A stretch of 64,000 bases of DNA from Spongilla lacustris (lineage: Eukaryota; Porifera; Demospongiae; Spongillida; Spongillidae): NCBI GenBank assembly GCA_949361645.1, contig OX442415.1, positions 3,512,148-3,576,147 of the forward strand, written 5' to 3'. The translations under genes and the position numbers were made by a program. Positions 31,301 through 42,345 of this stretch are shown one piece after another; positions within the stretch are counted from its first letter, which is position 1; every line of letters starts with the position of its first letter. The notes beneath the pieces were generated by a model. It did not search any database. It was given only the letters and a program-made list of their open reading frames with translations, and had not been told where the DNA came from.

Positions 31301-33233
31301 TCTCTGGTGCTTTCAAGCCATCAAGTGGAGTTTGTACAATGGGGATTGGAGGAGCAACAAATCTTTCTGGCATAAAAGTGAAGTAGGAACTTCTGGGCTT
31401 TGAGCAGCAACACGTATTATTGCATTTAACAATTTGGGTGAAATAATATTGGCTCGTACGTACATGTGCTGCAAACCAAATAGGGTCTTTGGATTGTAAA
31501 CTTTCAGGCTTCAGCTCAGGATCTATATACTCAGCAACTATTGGATGGCCATCAACAACTGTCTGGGACCAAATTTCCGCCAAGGTGCTTCCAGCAAAAG
31601 AAAAATTCTTTTTCTCTAGGTTGGTGTCAATGGTCAGTCCTCGATCATTGAGATGGCTCCCATACTTGTCATGAGGCAAAATTAAACTTGACAGTTCTCT
31701 GCTTAGTGGAGCCATTCTTCTTTCAACACGGTTAAATGCACTTCTGCCAGGAGCATTTGTAGCAATGAAGTATGCATCCAGATTTTTTTGATGCACAGCC
31801 ATTTCAATGACCTTCTGGTAGCGAGGATTCTCATCTGGACCACCATCTACTGTAATGACAATGACAGGTTTCACTACTTTGTCTGGTCCATACTTGGTTA
31901 TAGTATCAAATTCAGGTAGCTGAAGCAATCGCTCAAAGTCAAGTGCATGTGCATAGGCAGAAGATGAGGAGTGCTTTCCTGACCGAATTGCAATGTATGT
32001 TGGCCCTGAATAGCTTACAGCTTCTGGTTTACCAAGACCATTTGGTTGTACAACAATGCCAGCATACACAGATGGGATCAACTTGTGTTGAGCAGCAACC
32101 ACCCAATCATGGTCTGGTAAACTCACTCTGTATTCAACATGCATCAGCAAAGGAGACTGTTTGTTAGCTGCAGTGAGACCAATTGGTACTCTAGCTTTGC
32201 CGTCTTGACTGAGAAAGCACACTTCATTAGGCCCCAGGGTGGAAGATATTTCTTCTAGGTGTTTGATGGTAGACAGACAGAATTTTTGGTCAACATGCTT
32301 GGCATGGGAATCATTCTGTGCTCTGATTAGCTTAACTGGCACAGTTGTAATGTGCCTTTTACCCTCCAAAGAAAAGCTGCGCTTTGGAATCAGGCGAAGG
32401 TAAACTTCACCCCTATGGATGTTGAATCCATTATTATTGAGCTGCTTGGTTAGCTTATCCAATGTTTTGATGCTCCTATAAACATCACTTTGTCTTTTCT
32501 CATGAGCAGCAGAGCCATAAAAAGCTATATCCAGGATAGCTTGCAACAGGAGTGGCTGATCATCTTCCAATCGTGGCCTCCCAGCCTCATTTCTGATTTT
32601 TAGAGTGGACTTCAATTCGGGATTCTTTGCACAGGCTGCAGCTAATCTCTTTTTTCTATCATCTCTGAACTTTTTTGCCCTTCGTTGATCGCCTTTTTTT
32701 CCCTTTAACATAGACCCTAATTCCACTACCTTCCTCTTTTTATCTGACAGTTCTGTTTCTTGTAAGTCAGTTAGAATCCCAGCTGTTTTACGTGCGTATA
32801 AGCCAACCAAGTCCGCATTTATCACATTAATTTTGAGCTGAAGTTCGTCTTGAACTATGGCCTTTTGTTTCACACTATTACAGCTGGAACTGTTAGCAGA
32901 AGTGCCAGGCACACTTCCATTCTTTCCAGCCTCATCAGAAACACCAGCCACTACAACTTCTACTATTGTAATTTCTGGAACACTGCTCTTCATAGTTGGA
33001 ACGGCTTTCTGGGTTGGCTGTTTCCCCCAAAAGCTCAACAAACCTCCTTTGTGCTTCATTGTGATGGCCTTTAACTCATTCAATAGTCCATCCATATTCA
33101 CTATCAGCTCCTCACTATCCTTAATTGCATTCCACTTCTCATTCACCTCTTGCTGGCAAAGCTTCTTGGATTTGGTAGGATACTCCTCAACGTAAGCTTC
33201 GAAGAGAGGCGTGTACAATTTCGATCTATCCAT
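31233..33233 (-). CDS. DDE-like transposase, 666 codons
   Basis: An uninterrupted ORF from MDRSKLYTPLFEAYVEEY. The N-terminal third is a MADF/Myb-like helical and Lys-rich region (KRKVVELGSMLKGKKGDQRR). A probable DNA-binding helix comes next (NEAGRPRLEDDQPLLLQAIL, SIKTLDKLTKQLNNNG). The catalytic half has CFLSQDGKARVPIG (first Asp), VIVITVDGGPDENPRY (second Asp) and FNRVERRMAPLSREL (Glu candidate); the last pair has spacing near 35 residues, typical of mariner-like cores. It ends in a short frameshifted tail, with the continuation in another frame at 31300-30821. Probably close to active. Confidence 0.7.
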   Translation of the reverse strand: MDRSKLYTPLFEAYVEEYPTKSKKLCQQEVNEKWNAIKDSEELIVNMDGLLNELKAITMKHKGGLLSFWGKQPTQKAVPTMKSSVPEITIVEVVVAGVSDEAGKNGSVPGTSANSSSCNSVKQKAIVQDELQLKINVINADLVGLYARKTAGILTDLQETELSDKKRKVVELGSMLKGKKGDQRRAKKFRDDRKKRLAAACAKNPELKSTLKIRNEAGRPRLEDDQPLLLQAILDIAFYGSAAHEKRQSDVYRSIKTLDKLTKQLNNNGFNIHRGEVYLRLIPKRSFSLEGKRHITTVPVKLIRAQNDSHAKHVDQKFCLSTIKHLEEISSTLGPNEVCFLSQDGKARVPIGLTAANKQSPLLMHVEYRVSLPDHDWVVAAQHKLIPSVYAGIVVQPNGLGKPEAVSYSGPTYIAIRSGKHSSSSAYAHALDFERLLQLPEFDTITKYGPDKVVKPVIVITVDGGPDENPRYQKVIEMAVHQKNLDAYFIATNAPGRSAFNRVERRMAPLSRELSSLILPHDKYGSHLNDRGLTIDTNLEKKNFSFAGSTLAEIWSQTVVDGHPIVAEYIDPELKPESLQSKDPIWFAAHVRTSQYYFTQIVKCNNTCCCSKPRSSYFTFMPERFVAPPIPIVQTPLDGLKAPEKKVHEENHRPFSIFVCVKVSKS

Positions 33234-33420
33234 CTGCTACTACGCTGTGCGCATGCGCAATCGACAAATACTTGAATCACTTCAAACGGTCTATGATTAT
33301 TCTATATACTACACACGTTTAAATACCCCCAAAACAACAATACACTGAGCTTCAGTCAGGGCCCTGTAGAATTGAGCGGCCCGATCAGCTTAATGGAGCC
33401 TCCTAAAGGGCCGTATTTGT

Positions 33421-33565
33421 GCGCCTGTTCACATAGAGTCGCTGCGCCTGTCCACATAGAGTCGCTGCGCCTGTTCACATAGAGTCGCTGCGCCTGTTCA
33501 CATAGAGTCGCTGCGCCTGTTCACATAGAGTCGCTGCGCCTGTTCACATAGAGTCGCTGCACCTG
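33421..33565. repeat. 23-bp tandem repeat, about six copies
   Basis: The unit starts GCGCCTGTTCACATAGAGTC and has period 23; only the second copy has a base change. It lies between the transposase start and the right end of the transposon, where binding-site arrays are often found. Confidence 0.9.
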
Positions 33566-33704
33566 CACAATAACAGTTGTAACAGTTAAATACACTGTCC
33601 CCACGACAATGAATTTTAATTACAAATGTGACATCACGCCAGCTTAAACCCCCCCCCCCTCCCCCCCGTCACAAACCGTCACAACGTAATTTATGAACGG
33701 CCCC

Positions 33705-34690
33705 TTTTTCTATGTGATGCTTCTGTACCTCTGTACTGCAGTGCACACCACCTCTAATTCAACTTTTGTTGCTACACTTATATTTATTGCAACACTCTCA
33801 TTTGCATTGATGTTTAGCTGAGAGAAAGTTAGGGATAATATGTTCGGCTCTAATTTATTCTCATCCTGGAACAGTGAGAGTTATTCTGATGGTTATCAGC
33901 ATTTGTAATTGAAGAAACCTTGAGGTACACTACAGATGTGTTGGCTAAATTTTTTAACAATAAACAGTGATTTATCCTTATACAAACATATATATACATG
34001 TATATATACCGTATATGGCATAAGGATGTCCCTCACTATATAGAATGTCCTATAAAATATGAGCGTATATGCAATCAGTAAAGTTTGATAATATTTTACG
34101 TGTCAGTGGGCATAGCCCGACCTTTACGCCTAACTAATAGAGTACAAGATATATGTAGTTAATTAGTAACGTTATGTCCTGAACGACGAATTGCTAGACA
34201 CATAAGGCTCACATTTGTTTCAATGCGTACGGTATAACATCCAAATGAAGATGTAGACTCATATGAGCCAGTCACATGCATATGCAACAGTCATGTGTGA
34301 ACCATCAGTTCTTCCAGGAAATACAGATATAATTAACTACAATTAATTATTGGATTTCTGTTTGCACAACATTGCTGTGGAACATGTTTCGGGCGTTTAT
34401 CGAAGCGTATAGTTTCTTTAATGGTGAGCGAGTGCATTATATACTAGGCCTATAGGGTTTATTTTCATCACTCAGTAGTGGATCCCTAATTAAATACTCG
34501 TACTAAAAGTTTATAATTACTGTCGTTTCATTGATGGCAGTGAACACAGCAGGACCGTCTAAAAAGGCTGATTAAAAAATAGAGTCATAGATGAACGGTG
34601 AGTTCAGTACTACATACTTTTAGATCATGATCGGCGCATCGAGGAATAGCTACTATAGGGGCTGGACGAGCCTGGACCCGTATTTTTTTG
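33705..34690. other. No gene recognised
   Basis: AT-rich with short TATATACATG runs near 33990; nothing supported. Confidence 0.4.
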
Positions 34691-34810
34691 GAGCGTTTTC
34701 CAACGCAAAAAAAGTTGGCTTCTATGGGGAAACTTACATTGCTCACCCATACCCCATAGCTGGGCGGGATGGCTGCCCCCCCCCCCCCCCCCTCCCGCAC
34801 CCTCCCTGGG
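34691..34810 (-). repeat. GC-rich hAT subterminal module (third copy) with poly(C)
   Basis: In reverse complement it reads GGTGCGGGAGGGG..., an AGCTATGGGG core, then CAATGTAAGTTTCCCC, matching the module at 15719-15815 in order. No paired terminal repeat was found, so it is likely a fragment. Confidence 0.5.
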
Positions 34811-34904
34811 ACAGCTCGACCCTTCCTGGGACAGCGACACTTGCTTTATAGTACCTCACTTCTACAAAACACGTGATGATCAATTTATTACCTCATAGAA
34901 CCAT

Positions 34905-35020
34905 ATCGATATTCAAGTTTACTTTATTTTAATGTAAACTTGAATATCTACAGTTTTTTTATAGTAAACTTGAATATATATGGTTCTATATTATAGTAAA
35001 CTTGAATATCTATGGTTATA
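34905..35020. repeat. Tandem TAGTAAACTTGAATATCTA units
   Basis: Three direct copies spaced about 30-40 bp, plus one inverted copy at the left (GATATTCAAGTTTACT). Confidence 0.8.
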
Positions 35021-35027
35021 TAATTCT

Positions 35028-35323
35028 ACAAGTAAATCAAAAACTTCTCTATCAAGAAAGTGATTGGTGGGATGTAGGATTGGTGGTGCAAAAAGCAAGG
35101 AAACAAGGTACAGTATGTTAAAGTGAGGTTTGGTAGGATCCTACAACTCACAGTCCTGAATTTGCAAATGAAGAAGCCTATTTGCAAATGTAGGACTGTT
35201 ATAGTTGTAGGATCCTACCAAACCTCACTTTAACATACTGTACCTTGTTTCCTTGCTTTTTGCACCACCAATCCTACATCCCACCAATCCCTTTCTCGAT
35301 AGAGAAGTTTATGATTTACTTGT
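35028..35323. mobile_element. Palindromic MITE, 296 bp, ends ACAAG...CTTGT
   Basis: Arms of about 125 bp; same family as 13221-13511 by ends and by the GGAAACAAGG/CCTTGTTTCC block. Confidence 0.85.
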
Positions 35324-35782
35324 TCCCCTAATATTTTTTTGTCTCTGCCAGAAGTGTTCAATATAATATATGGCTTAGTGTATTCGTTGCGATCAGGCCA
35401 TGTGTAGGACGCTTAGTGTGTAGTCTGAGTATATAGGCCTCTTTTTTATTTTATTGATAGGCCTACCTTTGTTCTTCGGATATCTTAAACTCAGAGTTCT
35501 CCTTGCTAACGAGCCGTTTTCTTTGGCTTGGTCCTTTGCTGAATTAGAACCGCCTGTTGTAAACGTGTCTGCAGCTGTGTACGTGTGTGTAGCCTGGCAA
35601 CAGTAAATTAAGACGCGGTCATATTGCATACTGCTAGGCAACCGAGATCTGTCATGTTCGTGATGGATTATATGCGAGCTGGCGAGTAATGGCAATGCTT
35701 CGTTACCGTTTTAAAACGCTCGATCGAAAACCACGCCCACTAAAGCTAATCCGAAGCCAATCCTACGTAGGACCCACTACCG
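35324..35782. other. No gene recognised
   Basis: A 100-codon minus-strand ORF (35393-35695) lacks motifs. The end of the stretch carries the GGACCCACTACCGTGGGT palindrome. Confidence 0.35.
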
Positions 35783-35787
35783 TGGGT

Positions 35788-37166
35788 CAGAGGTGGATAC
35801 AGGGGGGGAGTCCAGGGTGTCCGGACCCCCCCCCCCCCCCCCTTGAAACCATTGATGAATATAATTAGCCCACATCGCGCACATATAAATGCAATTACAT
35901 GTATAGTACCGTATGCTTTGAAGCGATTTCGTCACCCCATACACCAGTATGCATGCAATCGAACCGAAACGTAAATGTATAGGACCTTATACTCACCAAA
36001 CAGAAATTTATTTGCCTTGAATTGGAATTAATAACGTAACTGATATTCTTAAAGATATGATTGACCATACGTGGTAGTAAGGCCCGCCAGACTAGTTTAC
36101 ATATTTTGCAAAAGGCTGGATCAGGGTTGCCAAAGGCCAACACGGCCTGCCAGGCCGTACTGTCCACTTGGCCTGGCAGGTCAAACCCTGACCTGACAGG
36201 CTTGGATCCACCCACAAGGCAAGAAGATTGTCGCATCATGCATGCACCAGCAATTGTACGTTATGGCGTTATATATCGTGATCATCCTAATCTGTTAACT
36301 CTATGTGTATGCTTTGACTGATTTTGCGCGCCCTGACTCAGTTATAGAAAGCTAATTAAATTAAGTGTGTGTTATAGGCAGTATGTATTCTGGTATTCAA
36401 ATCTATACCTTGGTGTAGCATTATAAATGTAAACTCTTGATCACATATAGGGCAGTGTAGGCCCAAGCACATTTCAGTGTCAAGTGTTCCACATTACTTA
36501 AACTCTGTCACATATTGTTGCAACAAGCAACCCTTTTTATGGGTGAAGGGGTAGTGGGTGGGAGTGTGTGTGTGGGGGGGGGAGGAAGGGAATAAACTGG
36601 CTAGCAATTCTCAACCATTTTAGCATGATGTGCTTCATTGATCATGCATGATGTGGGATATAAATTCCTGTTCCAAGTGATTAACATGTACGTGGTGCAT
36701 TAGAGAAGTCATGCGAATAATGGAGTTCTTTAGCATGGTCAGTTGTGCACGAGACTGAGAAACTCACTTTGTATAGTAACCAAAAATGTTACTGAATAGT
36801 TAGTGTTTTGTTTTCGCTTCGAACCTGCATGACGATTGTACTCATCTATACATATAGGCATAATAAGTTAGTTCCTATATAGTAAGCAGCAATTAAAGTG
36901 TAGAAATCTAATAGGCCAGGCCTGTTTGAGAGCATATGATGTCATTGATGCGTGCATGGGGACGCACGTATATGGACATATACCGTTATGTAATTCACTA
37001 TCGGCGTGGCTAATTAATCTTTTCGATACTAACAATCCTAGCTAGCCGTGTGATACAAAAAAAAATTCTGGGGCTCAGCCCCCTAACGAAGTGACATCTC
37101 CTGCCCCGCCCCTTCATCAAATTCATATTGGACACCCCTCTCTCCGAATTCCTCCGTCCGCCCCTG
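35788..37166. mobile_element. hAT-like element, 1379 bp, duplication TGGGT/CGGGT
   Basis: The left end CAGAGGTGGATACAGGGGGG and right end (reverse complement CAGGGGCGGACGGAGG) are similar, not identical. They share GGTGTCC a little inward. The 5-bp duplication differs by one base. The insertion splits a palindrome (GGACCCACTACCGTGGGT ... CCTGATATAT) whose uninterrupted relative is at 16673-16702, which supports the boundaries. No transposase was recognised inside; short ORFs at 35895-36321 overlap a GGCCTGGCAGG inverted repeat. Confidence 0.7.
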
Positions 37167-37171
37167 CGGGT

Positions 37172-38247
37172 CCTGATATATCTCTTCATAACTATAATTG
37201 CAGTAAACGCCTAAGGCATATGTACAATGCATAAAACGATATTCCGATGTCAAACTTGCAACGGACTAGCATAAAGTAATAGGTTACTGGTGCGCCTGTA
37301 CATGTACATAAAAACAAGCTTTTTAGTATAATATATATTGACATAGAGTGCTCCAGGATACTATGATGAGCCGGCTTACTATCAAAAAACTACAAAACGC
37401 ACTACGTTACGTACTCAAAAAGCGTTCGTTTATATCTTATTTGGAGTTACGTGCTTTGCGTACGCGTATAATGAAGCTCTAAACTACACATGTAGGGTCT
37501 ATAGTAAATAATTACACGCATGCACTGTATATCGTGGGCGTTATTCGTTATTGCGCGCAGGAAACGAATAACGCCCACAATACGCATATGACGATTGACG
37601 ATTGCAGGTGGTTGCACATTCCTCGTTGTCCAATAGGTTAAAAACCAGCATTTCAACCCCGGCCAGAGATTTCTTTACCACTGATATATATCTGTATGCA
37701 CATCGAAATTAATCAGGCACACACCCTCGCACAGACCTTCATTCTTACTTACCGCTTGTTCCTAGATCACAAACACACACAAGGAAGAAGGCAACACTCG
37801 ACCAGCGTAAGACCTGCCGAACAAACAGTTAATTACTTGCGGTTAGTTGACACGAATATTTTATATTGGTACTTTAATAACAATTACAACTTAATACATT
37901 GTACTAACACATTATAACACACAAGGGTTCAGCTAACAGGCTAGGCCAGCTGGATCTTGCCAGGATAGCCTTACACATGCGATTTCCAGGAATGCATTTG
38001 ACAGAGATGTACAGGGTGTAATATCACCAACTTTTGTTACGTGTTCGCATGCCATTGGTAACGACAAGCAAAATCGAATAATAAACCGAATCGCAGGCTT
38101 TGCACCTTGCGAGGTTACATGCGTAAGCTGAAAACTTACATGTACATGTAAGCGAATTTCCATCATCGTTAGTGTTTCCAATATATAACAACTGCTGTCA
38201 CTTTAGTCAACTGCACTTGAATTGGTTTTGAAAATATCGTTAGCTCA
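37172..38247. other. No gene recognised; one small hairpin
   Basis: A 16-bp inverted repeat GTGGGCGTTATTCGTT (37534-37549 and 37563-37578) forms a hairpin. The rest is AT-rich and featureless. Confidence 0.4.
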
Positions 38248-38255
38248 GTCGCGTG

Positions 38256-39010
38256 CAGTGTTGCCGCGAAATAAACTTCATCTTTAATCGTCTATATCGC
38301 GATATGAGCATTTAATCGCGATATAAATATCGCGATATACTAAATTATTCATGATCAATTATTAATGTTGGGGTGAATAGTTATGGTTACCACGAATACT
38401 GGTATACGTGTACTTGTGCTAAATGTACGTGCTACCACAGACGATTTCATGAGCGTTGATCGCAAAGCCTTCAAAACTGCCGTGGATGGCACAAAACTGC
38501 CGTGGATGGCACAAAAAAAAAATCAATTGTTTTTTAGCTACATGATAGCTTGCGCAATGTTCCCAAGGAGCCTGTCAGCAGAAATGAATTTCAGAAAATA
38601 TTATCCATTGTTGTGGTGGAGGAATCATGAGCCTCACGTCCCTACCATAGCAAAACCAGCAAGTAAGTACCTATGCATTTTTGCTTAGGTAAATAAACCG
38701 TATTTTCCTTGAGAAGAAAAGGTTGTGCCCGTGGGGGCGTGGCATCTTGCATGAAAGGCTGCATTGTCAAATATATATTTCTAAGGCAAAAATCAAACTG
38801 AACTGGTTTAACTGTAGCAGTCATTGATATACCTAAATGTATACTTGTTCTCTGCTCGTTTCTAAATTTAATTTCTGTATATCTTTGTTTACGTCCGTAC
38901 ACGTTTATTTCGCGATATGACTAAAGATTTATTCGCGATATAATCGCCTTTCGCGATATAAATATTTAATCGCGATATATCGCCTTTCGCGATATATCGC
39001 GGCAACACTG
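38256..39010 (+). mobile_element. hAT element, internally deleted, 755 bp, 8-bp duplication GTCGCGTG
   Basis: The 14-bp ends CAGTGTTGCCGCGA/TCGCGGCAACACTG are flanked by identical 8-mers at 38248-38255 and 39011-39018. Both ends carry clusters of TATCGCGATA palindromes (38295-38340; 38932-38999). A C-terminal hAT fragment is read on the plus strand near 38587-38688. Confidence 0.95.
38587..38688 (+). pseudogene. hAT dimerisation-domain fragment
   Basis: YYPLLWWRNHEPHVPTIAKP and ASKYLCIFA match the start of the hAT C-terminal domain (P-L-x-W-W ... P-x-x-A-x-x-Y-L-x-I) and then stop. The rest of the transposase is deleted. Confidence 0.8.
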
Positions 39011-39373
39011 GTCGCGTGTATACGGAATTACACGTATATAGGATTGCTCGAATACTACAGCGATTTGGATGTGTACATGTGCACGTGTGCATGGAGAATA
39101 ATGATGTGTGCATGGGGAATAATGATGGGTGCCATATATGACTATAAACTTGAAGGGTTTTATTTACTGAGACTGCATGCAGCATTCCGTGCCATCAGCT
39201 CCCACACCTCAATTAGCGCATTCCTTCTCCTTCTAAAGACCTTTCTAAGATGCACCAACATTACCACAGCACCTCGTACGAAAAACGGATAACATTAAAA
39301 GCAATAACCTCGTGCACGGAATCACTCTACATGCATGATGACCATTGCAAGAACACTGTAATGTCTTTAAAAG

Positions 39374-40269
39374 TAGGGTCAACTATCGATAAGGTTTTGA
39401 GCTTATCGGTAATTATCAGTAAGTAAACACTGAAATTGCTCTACGCCTATCGATAAAAACTTACCGATAAGCTTTCTTACTGAACGGTAATGATTACCGC
39501 TAAGGTATATATATAGGCGTGTCCTAAGGGTATCTGTTGGCATCTTAATTAGTATCATTTGGCATCCGTGATCCTGATTTCAGTAGGTTGTGCATGGCCT
39601 TAACTTCCTTATTAGTTCCTTGCATGCATTCCTTTATAGCCTGCAAGGTTATTGATGGGCCGTTCATAAGTGTTGTTGGTGGACTATTAATGGTCCCCAT
39701 TTAATATCGTACTTTGGTTGGCCTTCGATGGCCAATAATTTCCTTCGAAATAACCTGATATTTTGCAAGGAAGCTGCAATGGCAACTTGATCATATGGAC
39801 CCTAGGTTTTTGTGATGACAAAGCGTTTTAGCCTATGGTGTTTCTTATCTAGTAGCTTTATTTTTATAATCAAGTCATCAAGTCTCTGTAATTGTACACC
39901 AGTACCGACCGTATATTGATTTATATCGGTTACGTGTGTCCAGTTCGTTGCCTGACGTCACAGTGCTAGAAACTCCTTCTATTCAAACATGTACTCATGT
40001 TGTGTATATGTAGTGCGAAAATTCCCTCTAGTAATTATTCATAACACTAATTCGGTTAAATTTTGACCACATGTTGTCGTGAATAATTATTTGGAAGATC
40101 GTACAAGAAATATAAGAAATCAATAAGAAAGCCGAGTGTTACCGATAATATTCGGTTAGAAGTTACCTCTTACTGAACGGTGATGACAAGAAAAGTTTCT
40201 TACCGGTTGCTTAACGGTATCGCATAACCGGTAAGCGGTAAGGACAAAGCTTATCGATAGTTGACCCTA
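39374..40269. mobile_element. hAT-type non-autonomous element, 896 bp, 8-bp duplication TTTAAAAG
   Basis: The ends TAGGGTCAACTATCGATAAG and reverse complement are flanked by TTTAAAAG at 39366-39373 and 40270-40277. The subterminal regions are rich in CTTACCG/CGGTAAG words. No coding motif inside. Confidence 0.9.
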
Positions 40270-40277
40270 TTTAAAAG

Positions 40278-40865
40278 GGACTATTTTAAATTTAGGCGAC
40301 CTAAGCTCCATCACCATACTTCATCTAGCTCCTTCACCTTCACCAGGATTTTATTAAGTGGGTTACATGTAACAGCAGTAACTATGTGTTAATATTGTAC
40401 AAACACTCCGCCGGGTGCTATTCAATTTATTTTTCAGCTTTATCGCACACAGCTGCTCCAGTATTCCACCTCGCATATCCAAATATATCCCTTCGTAGTC
40501 AAAACCTCTCTCACACCACAATGCCACGCCTCCCTCTCGTACCCTCGCCAACGCATCACATTAAATCGTCAAAGGTGCCCAGACCATGCACTTGCAAATG
40601 TTTGCACAGTTGCGTATAGCCCTGGATAGTGCAATTGACATACCGACAATCAGCCATACTCTTGAACCAAATCATACTATTGTTCAATACCATTGCATAC
40701 AATCACAAACCCAAGGTTCTGTTCCCTACGCAATAACAGTCCACACCACCATCATACTCTTGCAATCCTTACCACACCACACTGACTTCATAATGCAGAT
40801 ATATATTATATAGGGGACTTTGTGTGCAGGTAACCCTATACTTGAACCTGACTTTTAAGAGTCAC
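40278..40865. other. No gene recognised
   Basis: Short ORFs on both strands without motifs or splice linkage. Confidence 0.4.
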
Positions 40866-42345
40866 CACTCTCCCTATTTCTCCCCCTCTCTCTCCCTCCC
40901 CCTCTCTCTTCCTCCCCCTCTCTCTCCCTCCCCCTCTCTCTCCCTCCCCCTCTCTCTCCCTCCCCCTCTCTCTCCCTCCCCCTCTCTCTCCCTCCCCCTC
41001 TCTCTCCCTCCCCCTCTCTCTCCCTCCCCCTCTCTCTCCCTCCCCCTCTCTCCCTCTCCCTCTCTCCCTCCCCCTCTCTCCCTCCCCCCCTCTCTCCCTC
41101 CCCCTCTCTCTCCCTTTCCCTCTCTCTCCCTCCCCCTCTCTCTCTCCCCCTCTCTCTCCCTCCCCCCTCTCTCCCTCCCCCTCTCTCTCCCTCCCCCTCT
41201 CTCTCCCTCCCCCTCTCTCTCCCTCCCCCTCTTACTCCCTCCCCCTCTCTCTCCCTCCCCCTCTCTCTCCCTCCCCCTCTCTCTCCCTCCCCCTCTCTCC
41301 CTCTCCCTCTCTCTCCCTCCCCCTCTCTCCCTCCCCCCTCTTTCTCCCTCCCCCTCTCTCTCCCTCCCCCCTTTCTCCCTCCCCCTCTCTCTCCCTCCCC
41401 CTCTCTCTCCCTCCCCCTCTCTCTCCCTCCCCCTCTCTCTCCCTCCCCCTCTCTCTCCCTCCCCCTGTCTCTCCCTCCCCCTCTCTCTCCCTCCCCCTCT
41501 CTCTCCCTCCCCCTCTCTCTCCCTCCCCCTCTCTCTCCCTCCCCCTCTCTCTCCCTCCCCCCTCTCTCCCTCCCCCTCTTTCTCCCTCCCCCTCTCTCTC
41601 CCTCCCCCCTCTCTCCCTCCCCCTATCTCTCCCTCCCCCTCTCTCTCCCTCCCCCTCTCTTTCCCTCCCCCTCTCTCTCCCTCCCCCTCTCTCTCCCTCC
41701 CCCTCTCTCTCCCTCCCCCTCTCTCTCCCTCCCCCTCTCTCTCCCTCCCCTGTCTCTCCCTCCCCCTCTCTCTCCCACCCCTCTCTCTCCCTCCCCCTCT
41801 CTCTCCCTCCCCCTCTCTCTCCCTCCCCCTCTCTCTCCCTCCCCCTCTCTCTCCCTCTCCCTCTCTCCCTCTCCCTCTTTCTCCCTCCCCCTCTCTCCCT
41901 CCCCCCTCTTTCTCTCTCCCCCTCTCTCTCCCTCCCCCCTTTCTCCCTCCCCCTCTCTCTCCCTCCCCCTCTCTCTCCCTCCCCCTCTCTCTCCCTCCCC
42001 CTCTCTCTCCCTCCCCCTCTCTCTCCCTCCCCCTCTCTCCCTCCCCCCTCTCTCCCTCCCCCTCTTTCTCCCTCCCCCTCTCTCTCCCTCCCCCCTCTCT
42101 CCCTCCCCCTATCTCTCCCTCCCCCTCTCTCTCCCTCCCCCTCTCTCTCCCTCCCCCTGTCTCTCCCTCCCCCTCTCTCTCCCTCCCCCTTTCTCTCCCT
42201 CCCCCTCTCTCCCTCCCCCTCTCTCTTCCTCCCCCTCTCTCTCCTCCCCCTCTCTCTCCCTCCCCCTCTCTCCCTCCCCCCTCTCTCCCTCCCCTCTCTC
42301 TCCCTCCCCCTCTCCCTCCCTCCTGCTCTCTCTCTGTCTTACTTG
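40866..42345. repeat. Pyrimidine satellite (CTCTCTCCCTCCCCCT)n, about 1.5 kb
   Basis: A 16-bp unit in about 90 copies with few changes; nearly pure C/T on the plus strand. The 516-codon plus-strand frame (Ser/Leu/Pro repeats) is a repeat artefact. Confidence 0.95.

Larger units (their letters stand above)
30563..33704 (-). mobile_element. DNA transposon with AGGGGCCGTTCATAAATTAC ends (possibly Zator)
   Basis: The inverted ends GGGGCCGTTCATAAATTACGT begin at 30563 and close at 33704. C-rich runs with GACCGTCACAA words lie just inside both ends. The flanks (TTC left, TTT right) would be a 3-bp duplication with one change. A 666-codon transposase reads on the minus strand. Zator is my best guess, from a remembered 3-bp duplication and similar proteins, and is not certain. 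Confidence 0.7.
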
